A stretch of DNA of 24,818 bases from a bacterium (GTDB lineage: Bacteria > Planctomycetota > J058 > JAJDCP01). The position numbers and the translations under genes were made by a program. The stretch is taken from contig JAUIEM010000108.1 in the NCBI GenBank assembly GCA_030428695.1, positions 1-24,818 on the forward strand, in the 5' to 3' direction. Each line of letters opens with the position of its first letter. Position 1 is the first letter of the stretch. The notes below the pieces were generated by a model. The model was not told the origin of the DNA. It saw only the letters and a program-made list of their open reading frames with translations, and did no database searches. Shown here piece after piece: positions 1 through 7,279 of the stretch.

Positions 1-27
1 GCGGGAGGGGGTAAACCCCTCCCCTAC
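1..27 (+). repeat. Short G/C palindrome, copy A
   Basis: GGGAGGGG at 3-10 and CCCCTCCC at 16-23 form an 8-bp stem around a 5-nt loop, followed by CTAC. The same design recurs at 180-208, 231-256 (opposite orientation) and 336-360, so this is a dispersed REP-like palindrome and not a single hairpin. The left edge may be cut by the window. No coding function is implied. Confidence 0.6.
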
Positions 28-179
28 AAGCAGAAACCGGCGTAGATCGACGCCACTTGATGCAGGCCGCCACCGCCAAGATCGGCCTGATGCAGAGGCT
101 CTCACCGATCCGCCATACAACTCACGCTGAGGCCGTCTCACGACCTTATTGACCTCAGCGTAGGTTCTGTCCCGGTCCG

Positions 180-208
180 GCGGGCGGGGGTAACCCCGCC
201 CCTACCTC
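180..208 (+). repeat. Short G/C palindrome, copy B
   Basis: GGGCGGGG at 182-189 pairs with CCCCGCCC at 194-201 and is followed by CTAC. It has the same orientation and architecture as copy A at 1-27 and copy D at 336-360. It lies inside the fold-back element and forms its left inner arm. Confidence 0.55.
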
Positions 209-230
209 CGGAAAGAACGTACACACCGAG

Positions 231-256
231 GTAGGGGAGGGATGCACCCCCTCCCG
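231..256 (-). repeat. Short G/C palindrome, copy C
   Basis: GGGGAGGG at 234-241 pairs with CCCCTCCC at 248-255 and is preceded by GTAG, so this copy is inverted relative to copies A, B and D. It forms the right inner arm of the fold-back element. Confidence 0.55.
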
Positions 257-324
257 TCGCTGGGCGCGAACCGACGCCCCCTCCGGGACAGAACTTACGC
301 TGAGGTCAGTAGTCAGGCACGCCT

Positions 325-360
325 CCTCCCGCTTCGCGGGAGGGGTCACCCCTCCTCTAC
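325..360 (+). repeat. Short G/C palindrome, copy D, with overlapping hairpin
   Basis: GGGAGGGG at 338-345 pairs with CCCCTCC at 349-355, followed by T and CTAC as in copies A and B. An alternative hairpin overlaps it: CCTCCCGC (325-332) with GCGGGAGG (336-343) around a 3-nt loop. The two structures exclude each other. Confidence 0.5.
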
Positions 361-464
361 ATGCGGATAGGACCATCAGCCAGGCAGCGCTCCCCTGCCG
401 CACGTCCCCGTAGGCGTCGGAATCCGATTGGGCAAGGTTTACCGCCTCGCCGCGCGCGTAGGAA

Positions 465-487
465 CGTGCGCCAGATCCTGGCGCACG
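465..487. repeat. Perfect 10-bp hairpin
   Basis: Positions 465-474 and 478-487 are exact reverse complements around a 3-nt loop (ATC). No T tract follows on either side, so it is not a typical intrinsic terminator. Its role is unknown. Confidence 0.5.
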
Positions 488-741
488 GCGCGAATCCTCG
501 AACGTCCGCGGCCCGCCATCCGATTGTGCTGCCACGCACCCTGAGGCTGCATGCTCACCCGCCTGAGGGAAGGCGAGGGTAGACCTCGCCACAACACAAA
601 CCTGACGGGTCTACCGCTGTCGTGTCGCACGCACGCCGTCGGTCCGTCCCACGCTGTGCGCGGCGCTGGGGGCCTCCGCAGCACCTCGCTCTGGCGGGCC
701 TTGGACTCTCAACCTGCGCACGGCGTTCTTGCGGTCGCTTC

Positions 742-773
742 CGACTCCGATCCCGACCCCGACCCCGATCCCG
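742..773. repeat. Degenerate hexanucleotide repeat (CCGAYC)n
   Basis: About five consecutive units of the type CCGACC / CCGATC lie here. A similar short hexamer array (ATCGGC / ATCCGC units) occurs at 12121-12144 between two convergent genes. Such arrays expand by slippage; no function is evident. Confidence 0.5.
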
Positions 774-857
774 CTGGGAAAGGGACCCCTCCCCAGCGTC
801 CGGTGAGCCCCGGTGGCCGCCCCATCGGCCGAGCCCCATGTTCCCGCCGGACCTCTT

Positions 858-886
858 TTGCGCCGCGCCCGTCGATTTTCTACCCT
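858..886 (+). promoter_or_regulatory. Possible promoter of the YfhO-like gene
   Basis: TTGCGC (858-863) and TACCCT (881-886) are 17 nt apart and lie about 25 nt before the GTG start at 911. Each box matches the sigma-70 consensus at only three of six positions, so this is a weak prediction that rests mainly on spacing and position. Confidence 0.25.
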
Positions 887-910
887 GGGGGCAACACAGA
901 GGGAGCGCGG

Positions 911-3205
911 GTGGCTGCGGACCAGACCGATCACGTTGCGGAGCCCGCGCCGCTCGGACCGCGTGCCGCGGTGCTGCTGGTCGCCAGCGGCTTCCTGCTC
1001 GCCTTCGGCCACCTGCTGCGCGGCGGCGAGGTGCTGTACCGGCTCGACCTCCTGCACTACGTCTATCCGATGCGCGAGCTCGCGCGGCAGTGCTGGTTGA
1101 ACGGCGAGCTGCCGCTGTGGAACCCGTACGTGAACTGCGGCGCCCCGCTCGCGGCGCTCGGCGACCAGAGCAGCTTCGGGCCGCTGTCGGCGCTGTTCCT
1201 GCTCGGCCCCTCGGCCCTCGTCTACGCCTGGTACCTGCTCGCCTTGCAGGGCATCGGCGCGGCGGGCGTCGGCTGGCTCCTGCGGGGACGGGGGCGCTCG
1301 TGGACCGCGGTCGGCGTCGGCATGCTCGCCTTCGGCTTGAACGGGGTGCTGGTCAGCAAGCACGTCAACCCGCGCTTCATCGCCGGCATGGCCTGGCTGC
1401 CCTGGGCGCTGGCCTGCCACCAGCGCGCCCTGGAGCGGCCGGTGTGGTGGCTCGGCTCCGCGGGCTTCCTCGCGCTGATCATCCTCGGCGGCTGCCCCGA
1501 GCTGGCCTGGCTGGCCGGTCTGCTGATCGGCGGCTGGAGCCTGTGCGCGCCGAGCGGCGCCGCAGGGCTGCGGGCGAAGCTGCTGCGCCGGCTGCGCACG
1601 ACCCTGCTCGGCCCGGCGGCGGTCGGCCTGCTCGGGCTCGGGCTCGCCGCCGTCCAGACCCTCCCCCTCGCCGAGTACATCGCCGCCTCGACCCGGGCCG
1701 GCGGGGCCGGGCAGGCGAGCGCCGCCTGGGCGCTGCACCCGGCGCGCCTGGCGGAGGTCATCGTGCCCGGGCTGTACGGAGACATCGCCGACCCCGGCGG
1801 CTACCGGGGGGCGTCGCTGCTCGGGCCGGGGGAGAGCTTCCCGTGGAACGCGACGCTGTACGCCGGCGCCCTGGTCGTCTGGCTGGCCCTGTGCGCCTTC
1901 CTCGGGAAGTCCCGCCGGGTCCCGCTGTGGGAGCGGCTGTACTACGCCGGCGCCAGCCTGCTGTGCGTGCTGCTCGCGATGAGCTCGCCGCTGACGGACC
2001 TCCTGCCCGGCGCGGGCCAGTTCCGCTTCGCGGAGAAGTTCGCCGTCGGCCTCGCCCTGACCCTGCCGGCCCTGGCCGCCTGCGGCTACGACCGGCTGCG
2101 CGAGGCGCGCGGCCGGCTCGCCCTCGGCCTGGGGCTCGGCCTGGCGGCGCTGTGCGTCGGCCTGCCCCGGCTCGGCGCGGACTGGATCGGCCCGGACGCG
2201 GCGGTGGGAGGGCTGCGCGCCGGGCTCTCGGTGCTCGGCGCGCTGCTGGTGCTGTGGGGCGCCGGCCGCGTGCGGCGTGTGTCCGGGCTGGTGCTGCTCG
2301 CGCTGCTCGCGCTCGACCTCGGCCTGCACGGCCGCAGCCAGTACCACTCGATGCCGGCCGCGGAGCTGCCGGGGACGCCGTGGGCCTGCGCCGAGGTCCA
2401 GGAGCGCACGGCGGACGAGCTTCCGCCCCTGCGCATCCAGCGGCTGCCCGCTCGCACCGCCTTCCCGCTACCCGCACCCCTGCGCCACTACACCGCCGCC
2501 GCCCACCGCTTCCAGATCGAGAGCCTGTTCATGAACAGCTGCGTCGGCAGCGGCTACCGGGTCGACGGCTTCAGCCCCGGGCGTCTGGCCCGCTTCCGCG
2601 CCTTCTTCGAGGCCAGGCCGAGCCGCGCGCTCGAGCTGCTCTCGGTCGGGTGGTGCCTGAGCCATGCGGAGGCGCCCCCGCCCCCCGCGGGGCGTCTCGT
2701 CGCCCGGCAGGACTCGACCGGCCTGCGGCTGTACGCCTTCGACGGCATCCCGCCCCGCGCGCGTCTGGCCGGCAGGGTGCGCTGGATGGCGGACGAGGAA
2801 GCCGTGGGGGAACGGCTGGGAGCGACCGATTTCGGGCTCGACGAGCTCGCCCTGGTCGACCCCGCCCGGGCTGGCCAGGAGGACGCGCTCGGGGGCGGGA
2901 GCTGCACCGTGCGCTCCTACCGACCGACGGAGATCCTGCTCGAGGTCGACAGCGCCGGGCCGGGCTGGCTGCTGCTCAGCGACACCTGGTACCCCGGCTG
3001 GCGCGCGGAGGTCGACGGCGCGCCGCGCGCGGTCGTGCCGGGCAACCTGCTGTTCCGCGCGCTCGAGGTGCCGGCCGGGAAGAGCACGGTGCGCATCTTC
3101 TTCGCGCCGGACAGCCTGCGCTACGGGGCCTGGCTCAGCGGGCTGAGCCTGGCGCTGCTGATGGCGCTCTACCTGCTCCACCGGCTGCGCCGGAGAGCCC
3201 CCTGA
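911..3205 (+). CDS. YfhO-family polytopic membrane protein
   Basis: A 764-residue integral membrane protein of the bacterial YfhO type. These proteins resemble GT-C glycosyltransferases and in Firmicutes are linked to glycosylation of lipoteichoic acid; the role in this lineage is unknown. The N-terminal part has the family layout: a first membrane segment at about residues 18-36, then an acidic loop (RLDLLHYVYPMRE) and the motif PLWNPYVNCGAPL, followed by many hydrophobic segments rich in Leu, Ala and Gly. The C-terminal part is a predicted outside beta domain with the typical WLLLSDTWYPGWRAEVDG motif, then a last membrane helix and a basic tail (RLRRRAP). I chose GTG 911 because GGGAG lies 5 nt upstream and because sequence before it is low-complexity and non-conserved. 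The Fpg/Nei glycosylase gene follows after 7 nt, so the two are probably co-transcribed. Substrate is not deducible. Confidence 0.85.
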   Translation: MAADQTDHVAEPAPLGPRAAVLLVASGFLLAFGHLLRGGEVLYRLDLLHYVYPMRELARQCWLNGELPLWNPYVNCGAPLAALGDQSSFGPLSALFLLGPSALVYAWYLLALQGIGAAGVGWLLRGRGRSWTAVGVGMLAFGLNGVLVSKHVNPRFIAGMAWLPWALACHQRALERPVWWLGSAGFLALIILGGCPELAWLAGLLIGGWSLCAPSGAAGLRAKLLRRLRTTLLGPAAVGLLGLGLAAVQTLPLAEYIAASTRAGGAGQASAAWALHPARLAEVIVPGLYGDIADPGGYRGASLLGPGESFPWNATLYAGALVVWLALCAFLGKSRRVPLWERLYYAGASLLCVLLAMSSPLTDLLPGAGQFRFAEKFAVGLALTLPALAACGYDRLREARGRLALGLGLGLAALCVGLPRLGADWIGPDAAVGGLRAGLSVLGALLVLWGAGRVRRVSGLVLLALLALDLGLHGRSQYHSMPAAELPGTPWACAEVQERTADELPPLRIQRLPARTAFPLPAPLRHYTAAAHRFQIESLFMNSCVGSGYRVDGFSPGRLARFRAFFEARPSRALELLSVGWCLSHAEAPPPPAGRLVARQDSTGLRLYAFDGIPPRARLAGRVRWMADEEAVGERLGATDFGLDELALVDPARAGQEDALGGGSCTVRSYRPTEILLEVDSAGPGWLLLSDTWYPGWRAEVDGAPRAVVPGNLLFRALEVPAGKSTVRIFFAPDSLRYGAWLSGLSLALLMALYLLHRLRRRAP

Positions 3206-3212
3206 GGACGCG

Positions 3213-4124
3213 ATGCCCGAGCTGCCCGACGTCACGATCTACTGCGAGCGCCTGACCGCCTTCATCGGCGGCCAGCCGCTGGTCAGGGCCCGCATCCGCG
3301 GGCTGAACCTGCTGCGCACCTACGAGCCCCCGGTCAGCGCCGCCGAGGGCCGCACGGTGGTCGGGGTGCGGAGGATGGGGAAGCGCATCCTGTGGGAGTT
3401 CCAGGACGGGCTGTTCTTCGTCTTCCACCTGATGATCGCGGGCCGGATGCGCTGGCGCAAGGCGGGCGTCAAGCTCTCGAAGCAGGCGCTGGCAGCCTTC
3501 GAGTTCCCGGACGGCGCCGTGCTGCTGACCGAGGCGAGCAAGAAGAAGCGCGCCTCGCTGCACGTCGTGGTCGGTGAGGAGGCGCTCGCGCCCTTTGCCC
3601 GGTCGGGGGTCGAGGTGTTCGACACCGACGCCGCCGGCTTCCGCGCCGCGCTGATCCGGGAGAACCGGACGCTGAAGCGGGCGCTGACCGATCCGCACAT
3701 CATCTCCGGGATCGGCAACGCCTACTCCGACGAGATCCTCCACCGCGCGCAGCTCTCGCCCCTCAAGCGCAGCCGCGACCTCGACGACGAGGGCCACGCC
3801 CGGCTGTACGCCGCGACGCGGGAGGTGCTGGAGGAGTGGATCACGCGGCTGCGGGAGCAGGTCGGCGACGGCTTCCCGGACAAGGTGACCGCCTTCCGCC
3901 CGGAGATGGCGGTCCACGGCCGCTACGGCGAGCCGTGTCCGCGCTGCGAGGCGGCGGTGCAGCGCATCCGCTACGCGGACAAGGAGTGCAACTACTGCCC
4001 GACCTGCCAGCTCGGCGGGAAGCTGCTGCGCGACCGCTCGCTGTCGCTGCTGCTCAAGGGCGACTGGCCGAAGACCCTCGAAGAGCTCGAGGAGCGCAAG
4101 AAGCGCGGGCGGCGGCGCTCCTGA
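3213..4124 (+). CDS. Fpg/Nei-family DNA glycosylase/AP lyase
   Basis: A 303-residue base-excision-repair enzyme of the formamidopyrimidine-DNA glycosylase / endonuclease VIII family. These remove oxidised bases and cut the abasic site through a Schiff base formed by the N-terminal proline. The protein starts MPELPDV, giving the catalytic Pro2 and Glu3. Lys57 sits in MGKRIL, as expected for the conserved beta-hairpin lysine. The helix-two-turn-helix motif is recognisable at GIGNAYSDEIL (166-176). A complete zinc finger is present: C242-x2-C245-x16-C262-x2-C265. Length is slightly above the usual 270-290 because of a charged C-terminal tail rich in Lys, Arg and Glu. All key residues are intact, so activity is expected; whether oxidised purines (Fpg/MutM) or pyrimidines (Nei) are preferred cannot be told. 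Spacing of 7 nt from the upstream membrane protein gene suggests co-transcription without an obvious functional link. Confidence 0.92.
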   Translation: MPELPDVTIYCERLTAFIGGQPLVRARIRGLNLLRTYEPPVSAAEGRTVVGVRRMGKRILWEFQDGLFFVFHLMIAGRMRWRKAGVKLSKQALAAFEFPDGAVLLTEASKKKRASLHVVVGEEALAPFARSGVEVFDTDAAGFRAALIRENRTLKRALTDPHIISGIGNAYSDEILHRAQLSPLKRSRDLDDEGHARLYAATREVLEEWITRLREQVGDGFPDKVTAFRPEMAVHGRYGEPCPRCEAAVQRIRYADKECNYCPTCQLGGKLLRDRSLSLLLKGDWPKTLEELEERKKRGRRRS

Positions 4125-4190
4125 CGTCCGGCTTGCAATGTCGGACACCAGCGGGCAGCATCGCGGGATACCCTTTTCCGAGGTTCAACC

Positions 4191-5876
4191 ATGCAGCGCA
4201 TCTGCGCCATCTTCCTCGTGTGCGGGCTCGTCGGCTGCGGCGACGCCCGGCCGACGCCCGGCTCCGCCGACAGCACCGCCCTGCCGCAGCGGCCTGCGCC
4301 TCCCGAAGGCGCGCCGGAGTACTTCGACATCGGCGTCGTGCACCGCCCGATCACGACCGACGAGCCCCTCGCGCAGCTCTGGTTCGACCGGGGCCTCGCG
4401 CAGATGTTCGGCTTCAACCACAAAGAGGCGATCGCCTGCTACGACAAGGCCATCGCGGCCGATCCGCGCTGCGCGATGGCGATGTGGGGCCGGGCCTACG
4501 CGCTCGGCCCGCACTACAACAACCCCTATGTGACCGCCGAGGCCCAGGAGGCCGCTTCCATCTCGCTCGCTGGCGCCCGCGCGCTGCTCGAGCAGGCGAC
4601 GCCGGTCGAGCGGGCGCTGATCGAGGCGCTGACCCTGCGCGCCGAGCATCCGGCCCCGGAGGACCGGCGCCCCCTCGACGTCGCCTACGCCGAGCGCATG
4701 GCCGAGCTGGTCAGGGAGTTCCCCGACGACGCCGATGTCGCCGCCTTCTACGCCGAGGCGCGCATGAACCTGAACCCCTGGAAGCTGTGGAGCCCGGACG
4801 GCACGGCGGCCCCGGACACGCCCCACATCCGCGAGACCCTCGAGCGCGCCCTCGACCGCTGGCCCGACCACCCGGCCCTGTGCCACCTGTACATCCACAC
4901 GATGGAGGCCTCGCCGCAGCCCGAGCTGGCGAGCGAGGCGGCCGACCGGCTGTTCGGGCTGGTCCCCGGCGTCGGCCACCTGCGGCACATGCCGAGCCAC
5001 ATCTACGTCTGGACCGGACGCTACGCCGACGTGGTCCGCACCAACACGGCCGCCGTCGAGCAGGACGAGGCCTTCATCGCCGCGAACGGGCGCGGCGGCT
5101 TCTTCACCCTGTACCGCGCGCACAACTACCACTTCCTCGCCTACGGGGCGATGTGGGAAGGGCAGCGCGCGCTGGCGCTGAAGACCTCACGCACCCTGGT
5201 CGCCGAGATCCCGCCGCCGATGCTCGAGGCGATGCCCGACTTCCTCGACATCTTCACGGCGACGCCCCTGCACGTGATGGTGCGCTTCGGCCTGTGGGAG
5301 GACATCCTCGCCGAGCCCGACCCCGGCGACGCGCTCCCCGCCGCCCGGGCCGTGTGGCGGTACGCCCGCGGGGTCGCCCTCGCCTCCCTCGGCCGCACCG
5401 ACGAGGCGAGCGCCGAGGTCGCCCTGTTCGAGACGGCGCGGGCCGCGGTCCCGGAGAGCCGGATGCTGTTCCAGAACTCCGTCGCCTCCGTGCTCGCGGT
5501 CGGCGACAAGGTGCTCCGGGGAGAGCTCGCCTACCGGCTCGGGCAGCACGACGAGGCCTTCGCGCTGCTGCGCGAGGCGGTCGTGCTCGACGAGCAGCTC
5601 AACTACGACGAGCCCTGGGGCTGGATGGAACCCGCCCGCCACGCGCTCGGCGCGCTCCTGGTCGAGCAGGGCCGCCACGCCGAGGCCGAGGAGGTCTACC
5701 GCGCGAACCTCGCCCGCTACCCGGAGAACGGCTGGGCCCTGCACGGGCTGGCGGAGTGCCTGCGGGAGCTCGGACGCGAGGCCGAGGCGGCGGAGGTCCA
5801 GACGCGCTTCGAGCAGGCCTGGGCCCGGGCCGATATCGAGATCCCCGGGTCGTGCTTCTGCCGGACGGGGAAGTGA
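4191..5876 (+). CDS. TPR-repeat lipoprotein
   Basis: A 561-residue exported protein. The N-terminus is a lipoprotein signal: a short hydrophobic run ending in the lipobox LVGC with Cys16 as the lipidated residue, followed by a Pro/Ala-rich linker. A first TPR-like pair is visible near residues 62-105 (FDRGLAQMFGFNHKEA, then AIAADP). More TPR units lie near the C-terminus at about 440-545. The middle contains GHLRHMPSHIYVWTGRY, a His-rich signature I associate with a widespread family of uncharacterised TPR proteins, and the protein ends in a Cys motif (GSCFC). TPRs mediate protein contacts; a partner cannot be named. The ATG at 4191 has GAGG 7 nt upstream. The gene converges with the methyltransferase gene, with only 13 nt between the two stops and no clear terminator. 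Four cysteines lie in the first 16 and last 6 residues, which is uncommon for the rest of the protein. Confidence 0.85.
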   Translation: MQRICAIFLVCGLVGCGDARPTPGSADSTALPQRPAPPEGAPEYFDIGVVHRPITTDEPLAQLWFDRGLAQMFGFNHKEAIACYDKAIAADPRCAMAMWGRAYALGPHYNNPYVTAEAQEAASISLAGARALLEQATPVERALIEALTLRAEHPAPEDRRPLDVAYAERMAELVREFPDDADVAAFYAEARMNLNPWKLWSPDGTAAPDTPHIRETLERALDRWPDHPALCHLYIHTMEASPQPELASEAADRLFGLVPGVGHLRHMPSHIYVWTGRYADVVRTNTAAVEQDEAFIAANGRGGFFTLYRAHNYHFLAYGAMWEGQRALALKTSRTLVAEIPPPMLEAMPDFLDIFTATPLHVMVRFGLWEDILAEPDPGDALPAARAVWRYARGVALASLGRTDEASAEVALFETARAAVPESRMLFQNSVASVLAVGDKVLRGELAYRLGQHDEAFALLREAVVLDEQLNYDEPWGWMEPARHALGALLVEQGRHAEAEEVYRANLARYPENGWALHGLAECLRELGREAEAAEVQTRFEQAWARADIEIPGSCFCRTGK

Positions 5877-5889
5877 GGCTTGTCGTCGA

Positions 5890-7086
5890 TCACCCCCCCG
5901 GATGCGCGATGATCCCGAGGTTGCGGGGGCTGTGCTGCACGCCGAACACCGCCTCCAGCGCCACCTGCAGTCCCGCCTCCTCCAGACAGCGCGCCCGGTC
6001 GAGCACCACCGCCAGCTCCAGCAGACGGCCGAGGGCCGCCCGCGGCAGCTCGAGACGCCGGATGCGTGGAGCGGCGTCGGCGGCCTCGGCGCTGAGCGCG
6101 CGCAGCTCCTCCGGCTCGGGCGGGGCGAGCTGCCGCTGCCGACATGCCCGCGTCGCGACGACGGCCAGCCCGTGCCGCACCTGGCGCCGCGGCACTCCAC
6201 GCAGCTCGTCGCCGGGGGCGAGCGCGAGGCCCCGCCGCCGGAGCAGCAAGCGCAGGGCGTAACGCGTTCTGCGGTTGGCGACCAGGCGCGCGGCGTCGCC
6301 CTCGACCAGGCGGCGGCCGGAGATCAGGTTGGTCAGCCCGAGCTCGCTCCGCCGCAGGCGCAGCCCGGCCGCTTTGCCCTGGGCCGAGAGCGGCTCCCGC
6401 ACCGGGGTGTCGATCGACTGCAGGCAGCAGTTGACGAGCAGCAGCCCGACCCGGTCGCGGGCCACCGCGACGCAGAGCAGATCGCCGAGCGCGCCGCAGG
6501 CGTGCAGGCCGATCGCGAGGTCCCCTGCCGCGAAGCGCAGGCTGCCCGGAGCCAGGCGCGCGGTCTCGAAGCGGGGGCCGCCCTCTCCGGTCATCGCGAC
6601 GGCCGCCGCGACCCGGGCCGGGTCACGCTCCAGGCCGATCGCGGGCAGCTCGAGGGCGGCGGCCAGGGCGCGGGTCAGATGGCCCCGACCGGCGCCCGCA
6701 TCGACGATGCGTCGGAAGCCCGCGAAGCGCTCGCGCACGATCGCGACCAGCGCGGCGACCTGGGCCGCCTTGCGCACGCCGGCCCCCCGCAACGGTCGGC
6801 TCACGACAGCCGCACCGCGCCGCACCCGGCCCGTCGTCGAGCGGACCGCCGCCAACAGCGCGAGCAGGTCGGCGGGGGCTCCGGGCAACGCGGGCGCTGC
6901 CTGCGCCAGCCCCTCCGCCTCGGCCCGCTCCAGGGCCGGCTCGGACAGCCCGAGCAGGAAGTCCGTCCAGCCTCGGCGCTCGCACCACTCCGGCGGCTCC
7001 GGGCCGTCGACGCGGTGCTCGATGATGTCGCGGCTCGCTTCGACCAGCGCCGCGGCCTCGCGAAGATGCGCCTCGAGCGGAGTCAT
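5890..7086 (-). CDS. METTL25/RRNAD1-like class I methyltransferase
   Basis: A 398-residue predicted SAM-dependent methyltransferase. The glycine-rich SAM motif I is clear at IVDAGAGRGHLTRAL (about 127-141), preceded by a KAAQV helix. A conserved GLHACG motif (193-198) follows, then LLLVNCCLQSI (about 215-225). This pairing of GAGxGHL and LHACG is characteristic of the Methyltransf_32 (PF13679) group, which includes eukaryotic METTL25 and RRNAD1; bacterial members are mostly uncharacterised. No substrate-binding domain of known specificity is visible, so the target (RNA, protein or small molecule) is open. The C-terminal 100 residues are helical and contain many Arg and Leu. The ATG at 7086 is at the end of a 193-bp divergent spacer shared with the PQQ-repeat gene. 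The gene is monocistronic and convergent with the TPR gene. Confidence 0.75.
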   Translation of the reverse strand: MTPLEAHLREAAALVEASRDIIEHRVDGPEPPEWCERRGWTDFLLGLSEPALERAEAEGLAQAAPALPGAPADLLALLAAVRSTTGRVRRGAAVVSRPLRGAGVRKAAQVAALVAIVRERFAGFRRIVDAGAGRGHLTRALAAALELPAIGLERDPARVAAAVAMTGEGGPRFETARLAPGSLRFAAGDLAIGLHACGALGDLLCVAVARDRVGLLLVNCCLQSIDTPVREPLSAQGKAAGLRLRRSELGLTNLISGRRLVEGDAARLVANRRTRYALRLLLRRRGLALAPGDELRGVPRRQVRHGLAVVATRACRQRQLAPPEPEELRALSAEAADAAPRIRRLELPRAALGRLLELAVVLDRARCLEEAGLQVALEAVFGVQHSPRNLGIIAHPGG

Positions 7087-7279
7087 CCGTGTAGGGCTCC
7101 CTGGTTCATGCTCTGCAGCCTACCCGATCCGGGCCAGCGGTCCAGCGCTTGCGGGTTCCCAGCCCCCGCGCCGCGGTTCCGCCCAGGAAATGAGGGACGC
7201 GGCGCCAACACTCGCGCGCGCGCTCCGTTCCACTGAGTGGGGCACAACGACCCGGGCGACTTCCCGGAGGGAGAGAGCT

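Larger units (their letters stand above)
147..311. mobile_element. MITE-like fold-back element with 29-bp inverted ends
   Basis: Positions 147-175 and 283-311 are inverted repeats matching at 27 of 29 positions, and both outermost dinucleotides read TA. Inside lie two of the G/C palindromes in opposite orientation (182-201 and 234-255) and a central inverted pair CCTACCTC (201-208) / GAGGTAGG (228-235). Almost the whole 165 bp can therefore fold back on itself. The 165 bp hold no transposase. Small size, long terminal inverted repeats and TA ends fit a non-autonomous element, possibly of the IS630/mariner type that targets TA, but the family is an inference. A 14-bp fragment resembling the right end also lies at 121-134 (12 of 14 positions equal to 294-307), hinting at an older copy next to it. 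Confidence 0.55.
312..910. other. Non-coding stretch upstream of the YfhO-like gene
   Basis: No reading frame here has convincing protein character. The long frame running into the YfhO-like gene upstream of position 911 is low-complexity, Arg/Pro/Ser-rich and unlike the family. Visible structures are palindrome copy D, a 10-bp stem with a 3-nt loop at 465-487, a 7-bp hairpin at 572-590 (GGCGAGG / CCTCGCC), and a degenerate hexanucleotide repeat at 742-773. The last 50 bases before the gene probably hold its promoter. Confidence 0.6.

Noticed and set aside
1..360. CRISPR array made of the repeated G/C palindromes
   Set aside because: Copies differ in sequence and orientation, and spacing is irregular (about 150, 25 and 80 nt between copies).
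466..486. Hairpin as an intrinsic terminator
   Set aside because: No T tract on either side and no gene end nearby.
551..910. N-terminal extension of 120 residues on the YfhO-like protein
   Set aside because: The extension is Arg/Pro/Ser-rich, includes the hexanucleotide array (a Asp-Pro repeat in translation) and has no ribosome binding site, while GTG 911 has one and starts the conserved part.
611..2347. 578-codon minus-strand frame opposite the YfhO-like gene
   Set aside because: Gln/Ala/Arg/Gly-rich low-complexity translation typical of GC-rich antisense; no motif.
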